The notes beneath the pieces are model-generated. The model was not told the DNA's origin. It saw only the letters and a program-made list of their open reading frames with translations, and made no database searches. This document shows positions 35,451 to 44,395 of a stretch of 59,770 bases of DNA, one piece after another; position 1 is the stretch's first letter; the number at the start of each line of letters is the position of its first letter. This DNA comes from an uncultured Vibrio sp. (lineage in GTDB: Bacteria > Pseudomonadota > Gammaproteobacteria > Enterobacterales > Vibrionaceae): contig CANNGN010000016.1 in the NCBI GenBank assembly GCA_947504195.1, positions 1-59,770 of the forward strand, given 5' to 3'. The position numbers and the translations under genes were made by a program.

Positions 35451-36541
35451 TGGCAAAAGTAGAGTTTAGAAACATTAAGAAATCGTTTGGTGATGTCGAT
35501 GTGGTTAAGCATTTTGATTTCACTGTCGAAGATGGAGAATTTGTGGTTTTCCTAGGCCCATCAGGTTGTGGTAAATCGACGACACTTCGTATGCTTGCAG
35601 GGCTTGAGAGTATCTCTTCTGGCGATATTCTTGTTGACGATAAGTTGGTCAATAACGTTGATGCCAAAGATCGTGACCTTGCCATGGTGTTTCAAAGTTA
35701 CGCGCTCTATCCACATATGACGGTTTACGAAAATATTGCGTTTGCTTTAAAGCTAAAAGGCATGAAAAAACCCGATATTGATGCAGAAGTCCGCAAGGCC
35801 GCCAAGATGTTAGAGCTTGAACAGCTGCTCGACCGAAAACCTAAAGATCTTTCTGGTGGCCAACGTCAGCGTGTTGCAATGGGTCGGGCTATGGTACGAA
35901 CCCCGAAAGTGTTTCTGTTCGATGAGCCTTTGTCGAACCTCGATGCTAAGTTGCGTGGTGTGATGCGTGAAGAGATTAAACAACTTCATCGCGAGTTAAA
36001 AACCACCACAATTTATGTAACGCACGACCAAATCGAAGCGATGACGTTGGCAGATCGTATTGTCATTCTTAAAGACGGTTATGTGGCTCAAGTGGGTACG
36101 CCAACGGAAGTGTTTAAGCGTCCCGCCAACAAGTTTGTTGCTCAGTTTATTGGTAACCCTTCAATGAATATGCTCGATGCTCAATTGATCGATAGAGGAG
36201 GCGAATTTTTTGTGACATTGGGAGAGATTGAAATTCCCTTACCAGAGCGATTTAAAGCACTGGCTTCGAAAAATATCGCATTGCATTTTGGCGTTCGACC
36301 GACCGATATTCATCTAAGAGCGCAACAAGTGGATCATGATCGCCTTCTGCCTGTTCCTGTAAAAATTAAAGATAAAGAGTTACTTGGTGCCAGTATTTTG
36401 CTCAAAACCGAAATTAGCGATCAACCTTTGATGGTGGAGACTCAAGCTGCAGAAGTAAATGTAGAGGAATTAACACTTTACCTCGATTTAGATGCAATCC
36501 ACCTATTCGATGCACTTAGTGGGAACTCATTGGCAAGTTAA
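35450..36541 (+). CDS. Sugar ABC transporter ATP-binding protein (MalK/UgpC/MsmX type)
   Basis: A 363-residue ATPase. Walker A GPSGCGKST is at 36-44, the signature LSGGQRQR at 134-141, Walker B FLFDEP at 155-160, followed by the regulatory TOBE/OB domain (about 235-360) of the CUT1 ATPases. It energises the two permeases. Its ATG shares a base with the GH1 stop codon (TAATG), giving translational coupling. It sits inside the enzyme block rather than next to the permeases. Confidence 0.94.
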   Translation: MAKVEFRNIKKSFGDVDVVKHFDFTVEDGEFVVFLGPSGCGKSTTLRMLAGLESISSGDILVDDKLVNNVDAKDRDLAMVFQSYALYPHMTVYENIAFALKLKGMKKPDIDAEVRKAAKMLELEQLLDRKPKDLSGGQRQRVAMGRAMVRTPKVFLFDEPLSNLDAKLRGVMREEIKQLHRELKTTTIYVTHDQIEAMTLADRIVILKDGYVAQVGTPTEVFKRPANKFVAQFIGNPSMNMLDAQLIDRGGEFFVTLGEIEIPLPERFKALASKNIALHFGVRPTDIHLRAQQVDHDRLLPVPVKIKDKELLGASILLKTEISDQPLMVETQAAEVNVEELTLYLDLDAIHLFDALSGNSLAS

Positions 36542-36611
36542 TTAACCGCCTAAATAAAAATTTTACATTTTGGCTTTCACCCATTGAGAAAGCCGGCTAG
36601 GGAATAGAGAT

Positions 36612-39023
36612 ATGAAATTCGGATATTTTGACGATACCAATAAAGAATATGTCACCACAACACCATGTACACCGATCAAATGGAGTAACTATGTCGGTAC
36701 GCTGGCGTTTGGTGGATTAGTTGACAGCAATGGAGGAGTGATATTGTGTAAAGGTGATCCGGCACTAAACCGTATTACCAAATACATTACCCAGTTGCCA
36801 AACTCAGATTTTAAAGGGTCAACGATTTACCTTAAGGTGACGGATAAAGCGGGCAAGGTTGAGGTGTTCTCTCCGTTTTATACCCCAACATTAAAGCCAT
36901 TGGATAAATTTGAAAACCATACTGGGCTGTCTTACACCAAGATTGTTTCTGAAGGGTATGGCGTTCGTTGTGAGGCAACGTTATTTGTTCCTAAGAGTGA
37001 TGCCGTCTTACTCGAAGATATTAAAATTACCAACCTGAGCGACGAAGAACTGCATGTCGATGTGGTTCCGGTTTTTGAATTCACGCATTTTGATGCATTA
37101 AAACAGTTGGTCAATGCAGATTGGGTTCCACAAACCATGACGCTCAATGCCCATCAACAAGAATCGGGTCACATTGTTCTTGAGCAATACGCCTTTATGA
37201 AGCGCGATTACGCGGTTAACTTGATGACAGCAGACCGAGTTGCAACGTCGTTTGATGGAGACCGTCAGAAATTCCTTGGCAACATGGGATACGGCAGTTG
37301 GAGTGCTCCAGAGAAATTATTTACCTCTGAACTTGGCAATAGTGAATGCGTACGTGGGGACAACATTGGTGCACTTAACTTGCGTTTGGGGTGGTTAAAG
37401 CCACAACAAACTGAACGTACGGTCGTTCAGTTGACGCAGATGGAAAGTGTTGACGCAGCGACGTCATTGCTAGAGAAATATCGTGACCATGAAGAAGTCG
37501 ATCGTGCGTTTTACGAGTTGGCTAGGCATTGGGGCGATTACTTGTCGACAGTTCAGGTGGAAACTCCTGATCCTGCAATGAATTCGATGTTAAATATTCA
37601 TAACCCAAGACAGTGTCATACGACAAAGAACTGGTCTCGTTACCTGTCGCTTTATCAATTGGGTTACGGAGCAAGAGGCATCGGTTTTAGAGATTCATCG
37701 CAAGATACCCTCGGTGTTATTACTCATATGCCAGAAGAAGCGCGTGAGTTTATTGAACGATTACTCTCGGTACAAAACCAGAATGGTTCAGCTATGCATC
37801 AGTTCTTTCCATCAACCATGGAAGCGAACGCTGGAGACTCACGTGAGGAGTTAGATCGTCCTGATTATTATGGTGATGACCACTTGTGGATTATTTTCTC
37901 AGTGGCTCAGTACATTAAAGAAACCGGCAATGTCGACTTCTTAGACCGTGTTATTCCTTACTATCAAAAGGACACACAAGATAATCCAATTGAATCGGGA
38001 ACGGTTTGGGATCACTTGTGTCGCGCGATTGAATTTACCTACTCCAATACGGGTCAACATGGTTTGCCTTTACTTGGTTTTGCAGACTGGAACGATACGG
38101 TGAATTTGCCGACTGGTGCAGAATCTATGATGGTTGCCAATATGTACGGAAAGGCGCTGTTGGACATGTTGGATCTCTGTGACCTAAAACAAGATATCGA
38201 GCTTAAAGCTCAGTATCAAACCAAGTATGAGCAGATGAAATCGACAGTCAATGAGTGTGGCTGGGATGGTGAATGGTTTATTCGTTATTTTGATGAAAAA
38301 GCTGCGCCAATAGGCTCAAAAGTGAATCTTCAGGGGCAAATTTATACCAATGGTCAAAGTTGGCCAGTGATCTCCGGCTTTGCGAGTCAGGAGCGGGCGA
38401 CACAAGCGTTAAATTCGGTTTACAGCAAATTGAATACCGCAAATGGGATTAAGCTTTCAACACCAGGATATGATGGATTTGATCCAAATTTGGGTGGCGT
38501 CTCGACATACCCTCCTGGGGCGAAAGAGAACGGTGGCATTTTCCTTCATGCAAACCCTTGGGTCATGATTGCCGAAGCGAAAATGGGCAACGGTGACCGA
38601 GCTTACGAATACTATCGTCAGATAAACCCAGCGTCTAAAAATCATTTTATCGAAGTGTTTGAATCAGAACCGTACTGCTACCCACAGAACATCTTAGGGG
38701 ATGAGCATCCGCAGTTTGGGCTTGGGCGTAATGCTTGGTTATCTGGGACGTCATCTTGGACATATATCGCTGGCACGCAATGGATTTTAGGCATTCGCCC
38801 TGAAGTGGATGGATTAACCATTGATCCTTGTATTCCTTCTGGCTGGCCTGAGTTTCGTGTTCAACGTCGCTTCCGTGGTGCGACGTATCATATTCATGTC
38901 ACCAACCCAAATAGCGTTAGTAAAGGGGTATTGGAAATGCGAGTCAATGGCGCAATTGTTGAGGGAAATAAAGCGCCGATCTTTACCAGTGGTGAGCATA
39001 TTGTGGATGTAATACTCGGCTAA
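36612..39023 (+). CDS. GH94 family beta-glycoside phosphorylase
   Basis: An 803-residue cytosolic phosphorylase of the cellobiose/chitobiose phosphorylase family. It splits a beta-linked disaccharide with phosphate, giving glucose-1-phosphate and saving ATP. The N-terminus MKFGYFDDTNKEYV matches this family. The catalytic domain holds RGIGFRDSSQD (about 355-364), the ADWND motif with the general-acid aspartate (491-495), and STYPPGAKENGGIF (631-644). The NPRQCHTTKNWSRYLSL segment (331-347) differs from classical cellobiose phosphorylases as I recall them, so cellobionate, laminaribiose or another acceptor is possible. It lies 70 bp after the ATPase gene in the same operon. Confidence 0.9.
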   Translation: MKFGYFDDTNKEYVTTTPCTPIKWSNYVGTLAFGGLVDSNGGVILCKGDPALNRITKYITQLPNSDFKGSTIYLKVTDKAGKVEVFSPFYTPTLKPLDKFENHTGLSYTKIVSEGYGVRCEATLFVPKSDAVLLEDIKITNLSDEELHVDVVPVFEFTHFDALKQLVNADWVPQTMTLNAHQQESGHIVLEQYAFMKRDYAVNLMTADRVATSFDGDRQKFLGNMGYGSWSAPEKLFTSELGNSECVRGDNIGALNLRLGWLKPQQTERTVVQLTQMESVDAATSLLEKYRDHEEVDRAFYELARHWGDYLSTVQVETPDPAMNSMLNIHNPRQCHTTKNWSRYLSLYQLGYGARGIGFRDSSQDTLGVITHMPEEAREFIERLLSVQNQNGSAMHQFFPSTMEANAGDSREELDRPDYYGDDHLWIIFSVAQYIKETGNVDFLDRVIPYYQKDTQDNPIESGTVWDHLCRAIEFTYSNTGQHGLPLLGFADWNDTVNLPTGAESMMVANMYGKALLDMLDLCDLKQDIELKAQYQTKYEQMKSTVNECGWDGEWFIRYFDEKAAPIGSKVNLQGQIYTNGQSWPVISGFASQERATQALNSVYSKLNTANGIKLSTPGYDGFDPNLGGVSTYPPGAKENGGIFLHANPWVMIAEAKMGNGDRAYEYYRQINPASKNHFIEVFESEPYCYPQNILGDEHPQFGLGRNAWLSGTSSWTYIAGTQWILGIRPEVDGLTIDPCIPSGWPEFRVQRRFRGATYHIHVTNPNSVSKGVLEMRVNGAIVEGNKAPIFTSGEHIVDVILG

Positions 39024-39026
39024 TAA

Positions 39027-39050
39027 AATGGGGAGTGAAGGCTCCCTATT
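39027..39050 (+). repeat. Stem-loop after the GH94 gene
   Basis: GGGAG/CTCCC arms extended by AT pairs around a 6-nt loop, in the 84-bp gap before the GH116 gene. There is no strong U-run, so it may be a partial terminator or an mRNA-stabilising hairpin. Confidence 0.5.
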
Positions 39051-39107
39051 TGGTTCGCTTATTTACTTAAGATTGAAAATTAAGCATTCAATATTGGACG
39101 TCGGACT

Positions 39108-42100
39108 ATGACAAATAAAATTCCATATACCTCATATTTAGGTAAGTCTGAGGCACTTTGTAGCAAAGGAAATGCGGTTGAATTTATTCAACCTTGGTAT
39201 GTCCCAATTTCGACAACACCTGAAAATACAGGTATGGCTGTCGGTGGTATTGGCAATACGTTCACACTGACACCTGAAGGGAAAACGCCTAATTTTAGTT
39301 TTATCCCTGGAATATTTATCGATTGTGAGCACGAGGATATTCATTTTAACGACTTCTATTGTTCTGTTATGGATGATATTTCGTTAGATAATCTAGAAAT
39401 ACTCGATGCCGATGAGTTGGCCTCATTCTTAAAATTTTATCCTGCGGATTTGGGCTTCGATTGCTCGGCAATAAGCAGCAAAGAAGCGTGGCTAACCAAC
39501 ATTCAACACTCGCTTAAATCGGGAGAATTTTATCTTAATAACCAACGGGCTTTTGCACGTTGGAATGTCGAGTTCACAGCAAAGACTCAACGCGAAATTA
39601 GCGTTAACCCCAAATCGATGCAGACCCAGTTATTGGTCGCTCTGGACTTTTTTAATGGGTTATTGGTTAACGCGAGTGCAAGATCTCTGTCTCTAACGGC
39701 GGGCAATCGGCATTCTAGAATCGACAGTATTTCAGCAAATCAGATTGATTACCGAGCACTCTACCCTATTGCTGAATACGAGTATCAAGCATTTGAAACC
39801 GTCAAAATTACGCGAAATGTGATTTCACCTGTGGTTAAGGATGATCAGAAACGGTGCAGTTTACCGCTGCACTGGAATCACTTCTCGATGGTCAATCAGT
39901 CTGAGAAAACTCAATTGGTTACGTTGGTTCAGCCACTAAGAAACCTTATTGGTTCAACCTATCAAAAGGCGCGAGATGGTATACAGGATTCTTGTTGTCA
40001 TTTGGTTCAAAATCCGATTGCACAACGTCATTGTAAAGTTGAAATAGGTGGAGAAGAATTTCAATTTTCAGGTGTGAGTCTCAGCTCTCAATCAAGATAC
40101 GGGGCAGATATTGAAGGCGAAGTTGTGTATGGCGTGCATGCTGATGCCCAATCGGTTTTCTCAAATACAGTCACGGTTTCGATGAAATCTCAGTTGTACG
40201 CTAGTCATACACAGCAGCAAGTTGAACGCGCATTGAAAACGGGGCGAACCAACGATCATTTTGATCATGGTATATACAGCGGTCGAGAATCCTTGAGTGC
40301 ATTGGTGTGCGTCCAGATCGAATTGCAAGCGGGCGAAAGCATTGAATTGCGCTTTGCTCAAGTGATGGATCATAGCAAGATATCGTTAAATGGTTGGGCA
40401 TCAGAAAAAGCGTACTCACGTTATTACTCAGGCAACAAACGAGCCAAGGCGATACTAGAGGATGTGCTTCCTCAATTAGAAAGTATTGAAGAGCGTATTA
40501 TCAGTCAGCAAAGTGAGTTTCGATTGCAAGCTGAAGCTGCCTTTGAGCACAGTGACAGTAGTGCTCGATATGCGACGATGGCAATGAATAGTTTATCCTT
40601 CTTAGCGGAGTCTACCGTATGGGATAAAGAGAATAAGTTTTTAGTGAAAGAGTGCGTCGACTACCCATTTTTTAACTCTCTTGATGTTTATTTCTATGGT
40701 TCGTTCTCATTGCTCTATCTACTTCCGGAACTCGATGGCTGTGTGATGACGCATTTTGCCGAAGCTATTTTAGCCAGTGATGATACGGTCCGGCGATATT
40801 GGGAATACGAAGATAAACCCAATGCAGAATTAGTTGATCAGAAGTATCAAGGGACACGAGCCATAGAAGGCGCGGTGATTCATGACTTAGGCAGCCCTTA
40901 TGACATTCAGCCAGATGCTTACAGCTGGCATAATGTAAAAGAGTGGAAAGACTTAGCACCGAAATACATTTTGATGGTGTATCGTCATTGGCAAAAAACG
41001 GGCAATCTGGATGTGGTAACACAGTGTTGGCCAGCTGTTCAAGCGAGCATTAGATTTCTAAATGGTTTGATCGAAGAAGGAGATACCTTACCTCTGACTC
41101 GTGGTACCGATGATACCTTTGATAACTTATCATCGCATGGTGTCTCTATTTACTGTGGTAGTTTATGGGCGGCAGGATTAAAAGCAGCGAGCGAGCTGGC
41201 AAGTTTACTCAATGAGCCGACATTGGCTCTAGGTTTTTCTGAGCGTTCAGTACAAGCTATTGCAACGGTAGAACGTGGATTATGGGATGAGAAGAACGGC
41301 TATTACCATTTCTTTATTACGCCGATTCAAGCAAAGCATTTAACCGGAATCGATTATCAATTACTTGAGCCTTTAGGGTTAACATTATCTGGAGAGACCA
41401 TTGCAGATGCGAGTCTTTTGAATCAGTTTTTAGATGATGTTGATTTGACAAGTTCAGTGCCCAAAAGTCAGCAGCGAGCTGAGAAAAAACAGACGTTGCT
41501 ATCATTAGCCCCCAATGCCTTTAGTGATGAATTTACTAAGCTTGTGCCTGACTCTGATAACAGTTTTGGTGATGCCTTACTGGCCGATAGCTATCTGAAA
41601 CTTGTTGGCTTAGAAGGACTATTTCCTGAAGAGCGTATTGATCGAACATTAGATTTTATCTACCGAACGAACTTTGAAATAAATAGCCCTAAGTTGGGAG
41701 TCGCCAATATGACTTTAGCGGATGGTCAACCTCATGAGGCATTTCAAGCTCAAGATGTGTGGATTGGCGTTCAATTTAGTGCTGCCACTGCGTTAAGGTT
41801 TGCAGGGAAGCAACAACAAGCTGAACGCTTAATTGATACGGTATATCATGCGCTTTATGGTATGGCGAAAATTCCGTTCGCAGCTCCTGAAGGTTTTAAC
41901 TGCTCGGTGGCGGTGACTCAAGCTAGCTTAGCAGAGCAATTTCAATTGACGTCTGCGGTGGCAAGTGACTGGTATAATGACTTAATCAAGGTGGGTTACT
42001 TACTTGGTGATGGTCGAGTAAACCCAGAGTTGACCAGTGATATTTCGACCTTTAAGTGCCAGCTTGAGGCTTCGCGTGTGATTGAAGAGTCAGTCATGCT

Positions 42101-42200
42101 AGATCTGAATAAATGGCTTTTAAGTACAGGGCTAAAATACACCGCAGGGCGCTACTTTAGGCCAGGTATGATATTCGCCTATCTTTATGAGTCATTGTAG
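39108..42200 (+). CDS. GH116 family beta-glucosidase (GBA2/bile-acid glucosidase type)
   Basis: A 1030-residue protein without signal peptide, so cytosolic. The N-terminal beta-sandwich domain contains the family motif GMAVGGIGNTF (42-52) and the C-terminal (alpha/alpha)6 domain starts near 470. By eye alignment with remembered human GBA2, Glu515 (KECVDYPFFNSLDVYFYGSF) takes the nucleophile position and Asp668 (GTDDTFD) the acid/base position. Further matches are IHDLGSPYD, WKDLAPKYILMVYRHW, YCGSLWAAG and QDVWIGVQ. Family members cleave beta-glucosides or beta-xylosides with retention. It is rare in Vibrio to my knowledge. It is downstream of GH94, probably in the same regulon. Confidence 0.85.
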   Translation: MTNKIPYTSYLGKSEALCSKGNAVEFIQPWYVPISTTPENTGMAVGGIGNTFTLTPEGKTPNFSFIPGIFIDCEHEDIHFNDFYCSVMDDISLDNLEILDADELASFLKFYPADLGFDCSAISSKEAWLTNIQHSLKSGEFYLNNQRAFARWNVEFTAKTQREISVNPKSMQTQLLVALDFFNGLLVNASARSLSLTAGNRHSRIDSISANQIDYRALYPIAEYEYQAFETVKITRNVISPVVKDDQKRCSLPLHWNHFSMVNQSEKTQLVTLVQPLRNLIGSTYQKARDGIQDSCCHLVQNPIAQRHCKVEIGGEEFQFSGVSLSSQSRYGADIEGEVVYGVHADAQSVFSNTVTVSMKSQLYASHTQQQVERALKTGRTNDHFDHGIYSGRESLSALVCVQIELQAGESIELRFAQVMDHSKISLNGWASEKAYSRYYSGNKRAKAILEDVLPQLESIEERIISQQSEFRLQAEAAFEHSDSSARYATMAMNSLSFLAESTVWDKENKFLVKECVDYPFFNSLDVYFYGSFSLLYLLPELDGCVMTHFAEAILASDDTVRRYWEYEDKPNAELVDQKYQGTRAIEGAVIHDLGSPYDIQPDAYSWHNVKEWKDLAPKYILMVYRHWQKTGNLDVVTQCWPAVQASIRFLNGLIEEGDTLPLTRGTDDTFDNLSSHGVSIYCGSLWAAGLKAASELASLLNEPTLALGFSERSVQAIATVERGLWDEKNGYYHFFITPIQAKHLTGIDYQLLEPLGLTLSGETIADASLLNQFLDDVDLTSSVPKSQQRAEKKQTLLSLAPNAFSDEFTKLVPDSDNSFGDALLADSYLKLVGLEGLFPEERIDRTLDFIYRTNFEINSPKLGVANMTLADGQPHEAFQAQDVWIGVQFSAATALRFAGKQQQAERLIDTVYHALYGMAKIPFAAPEGFNCSVAVTQASLAEQFQLTSAVASDWYNDLIKVGYLLGDGRVNPELTSDISTFKCQLEASRVIEESVMLDLNKWLLSTGLKYTAGRYFRPGMIFAYLYESL

Positions 42201-42211
42201 ACAAAATGACG

Positions 42212-42237
42212 AGCACTCCTATACATATAGGGGTGCT
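42212..42237 (+). terminator. Stem-loop ending the enzyme operon
   Basis: A 12-bp stem (AGCACTCCTATA / TATAGGGGTGCT, one G-U) with a 2-nt loop after the GH116 stop codon. The stem is very stable, but no T-run follows, so termination may be incomplete. Confidence 0.55.
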
Positions 42238-42279
42238 AAAGTTATCTTCTATCTTTCTATAGTTTGATAAGTGAATTCA

Positions 42280-43296
42280 ATGAAAAAGCGAAGTAAAAAA
42301 CAAATAACCGTTTACGATGTCGCTAAGCATGCTGGCGTATCAGCAAGTACCGTTTCACGATTTCTTAATCGAACCACTTATGTTTCTGATGACAAGAGTA
42401 AAAACATCGCTCGCGCCATAACGGATCTTGGGTATACGCCCAATTTTCATATGCAGGCAAACACCAATAGCCGTACTTTGACGATTGGTGTATTGGTTCA
42501 GCACCCAGACAGTCCGTACACCAGTCGCATCTTAAACGATATGGAAAATGTATTATTAGCACAGGGCTACTCGTTGGTTTTGGCTAGTGGTCATTGGCAA
42601 AACAAGCTCGAAATGCACGCGCTTGAGTATTTGATGAAAAGTCATGTTGATGGCTTGGTTGTCGTTACCGGTACACTGAGTGAGGAGTTGATTTTAAAAA
42701 CAGCAAAATCGATTCCTGTTGTCACTGTAGGATTTAATATTGAAGGCGATAATATACGTTCCCTTAACCTAGATAATGTTCTCGGGGGCTATATTGCCAC
42801 GCTGCATTTATTGCAACTTGGTCACATGAATATCGCGCATATAAAAGGATTAGCAAGCCAACCCGATTCAGGCGCGCGTTTTGATGGGTATAAAAAAGCG
42901 TTACACGAAGCTGAGATAAAGGTAAATCCAAAACTCGTGAAGCAGGGGGATTTTGGTGCTGACTTAGGTTACGAAAAAACAGTTGAACTGATTGAATCGA
43001 AAGTGCATTTTTCGGCGATTTTTGCCTCCAATGATCTTACAGCCTATGGTGCTATAAAAGCATTAACCGATAATGGATTTCGAGTACCAGAAGATGTGTC
43101 AGTTGTAGGGTTTGATGACTTACCTACTTCTCGATACTTCACTCCGGGGTTGACGACGTTACGCCAGCCAATTGAAGAAATTGGGATTGTTTGTGCGCAT
43201 TCGATACTGAATTTATTGTCGGGGGAAAAACATGAAGCTAGGCTCCCACCAATCGATCTAATGCTTAGACAGTCGACTAAATCTGTCTATCGTTAG
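42280..43296 (+). CDS. LacI-family transcriptional repressor (sugar locus, regulator 2)
   Basis: A 338-residue repressor. The HTH is at about 9-30 (TVYDVAKHAGVSASTVSRFL) after a basic N-terminus MKKRSKKQ, and the sugar-binding core follows (IGVLVQHPDSPYTSRIL, SNDLTAYGAIKAL). The ATG at 42280 is preferred to the in-frame GTG at 42271. It lies 79 bp after the GH116 gene on the same strand. Because regulator 1 already heads the locus, this one may respond to another sugar of the pathway or control only the GH116 part. This is inference. Confidence 0.9.
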   Translation: MKKRSKKQITVYDVAKHAGVSASTVSRFLNRTTYVSDDKSKNIARAITDLGYTPNFHMQANTNSRTLTIGVLVQHPDSPYTSRILNDMENVLLAQGYSLVLASGHWQNKLEMHALEYLMKSHVDGLVVVTGTLSEELILKTAKSIPVVTVGFNIEGDNIRSLNLDNVLGGYIATLHLLQLGHMNIAHIKGLASQPDSGARFDGYKKALHEAEIKVNPKLVKQGDFGADLGYEKTVELIESKVHFSAIFASNDLTAYGAIKALTDNGFRVPEDVSVVGFDDLPTSRYFTPGLTTLRQPIEEIGIVCAHSILNLLSGEKHEARLPPIDLMLRQSTKSVYR

Positions 43297-43397
43297 TAAC
43301 CAAAGGTGGAAGTATATCATTTGTCTTCAATATGACGACTAAGAATTCTTAAACTCGAAAGAAACTCCTTGGTAGCGAAGAGACACTATGTAGATCT

Positions 43398-44261
43398 CTA
43401 CTTTTTCTCTTCATAGCGATATGCCGCAACACGATTGCTCATCATGTAAGGAACGAGCAACAGGTTGTGTTTCTCGTCCAGCCAGAAATCCGCAGAGGTT
43501 TGACCATAAAGCTCTCGGTCTACTATTTTTCCTTGATTGTTTAAAGTGAGGAGCTCCCCGGTTAAAAAGTCTGTTGCTAACCAGCCATTGGGTAAAGGGT
43601 GTAAGCCATCTAAGTTATTCCAAGAACGGTCATCAGGTAAATTTTCGATATGCTTGTCGCTCAGCGAAATGCGTTTTAGTAAGCCACTTTCTTCTGTGGA
43701 GAAATCTGATTTAGGGTTCTTGCCCCAAGCCGCCACATAAAGGTAATCATCTTTGACTACAAGGCCATTCGGTGACTCCAGTTCTTCGGTCTCCAACCAG
43801 ACGGTTAATTCTTGGTTTTTTAGGCGATAAATACGGTTCCCCATCCAGTCGGAGACATAGAGATCCCCTTGCTTGTCAAATGCTAAACCATTCAGAACAC
43901 CAGCACCTGGAACTGGGTAGCGTGCTGAAATTTGAGCGGTATCGACATTAATGACGACGAGCTCTTTTACATCGGCGATATAGAGATACTCGCCTTTTTG
44001 CGCGAGACCTTTTGGCGAACTAAGTCCTGTGACCCATTCAACAGTATGACTTTTCCCATCAGCGCTAATGAGACCAATGCTGCCATTCTCATCCTCTAAC
44101 ACGGGATCCATATTGATATTTGATACGTAAATCTGGTTACGTTCGTTATCGATCAGTACCGATTCTGGCATTTTAAAATCATCGTATTGCCATAATACTT
44201 CTGGTTCAGCAAGGGCAACTTGAGAGAGTAGTAGGCCAGCAATCAACGTGGTTTTTTTCAT
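43398..44261 (-). CDS. Secreted SMP-30/gluconolactonase-like beta-propeller protein
   Basis: A 287-residue periplasmic protein. The signal peptide is residues 1-18 (MKKTTLIAGLLLSQVALA). The rest shows repeated YVSNINMDP, YIADVKELVVIN, YVSDWMGNRIYRL and YVAAWG motifs, about six blades of an NHL/SMP-30-type propeller. The start at 44261 has GGAG 6 nt upstream; the longer open frame to 44306 is not supported. Enzymatic function (lactonase) is not assured because metal ligands cannot be checked by eye. It is divergent from an XRE regulator gene. Confidence 0.78.
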   Translation of the reverse strand: MKKTTLIAGLLLSQVALAEPEVLWQYDDFKMPESVLIDNERNQIYVSNINMDPVLEDENGSIGLISADGKSHTVEWVTGLSSPKGLAQKGEYLYIADVKELVVINVDTAQISARYPVPGAGVLNGLAFDKQGDLYVSDWMGNRIYRLKNQELTVWLETEELESPNGLVVKDDYLYVAAWGKNPKSDFSTEESGLLKRISLSDKHIENLPDDRSWNNLDGLHPLPNGWLATDFLTGELLTLNNQGKIVDRELYGQTSADFWLDEKHNLLLVPYMMSNRVAAYRYEEKK

Positions 44262-44308
44262 TTTGTTCTCCAATAGTGTGTAGTTAAGACTATGGGTATG
44301 GAACACCT

Positions 44309-44322
44309 AAAGTATCTTTTTG
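44309..44322. promoter_or_regulatory. AAAGTATCTTTTTG motif, shared with the marR-EamA intergenic region
   Basis: This 14-bp sequence upstream of the SMP-30-like gene is identical to 47065-47078 upstream of the MarR/EamA pair, 2.7 kb away. It may be a common operator. Confidence 0.4.
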
Positions 44323-44395
44323 TCATTAATGTAATTAAAAGGTACAATTTGTGTATCTAATTGGGTTGGGTAAGTACCATTAAATGGAGAAAACA

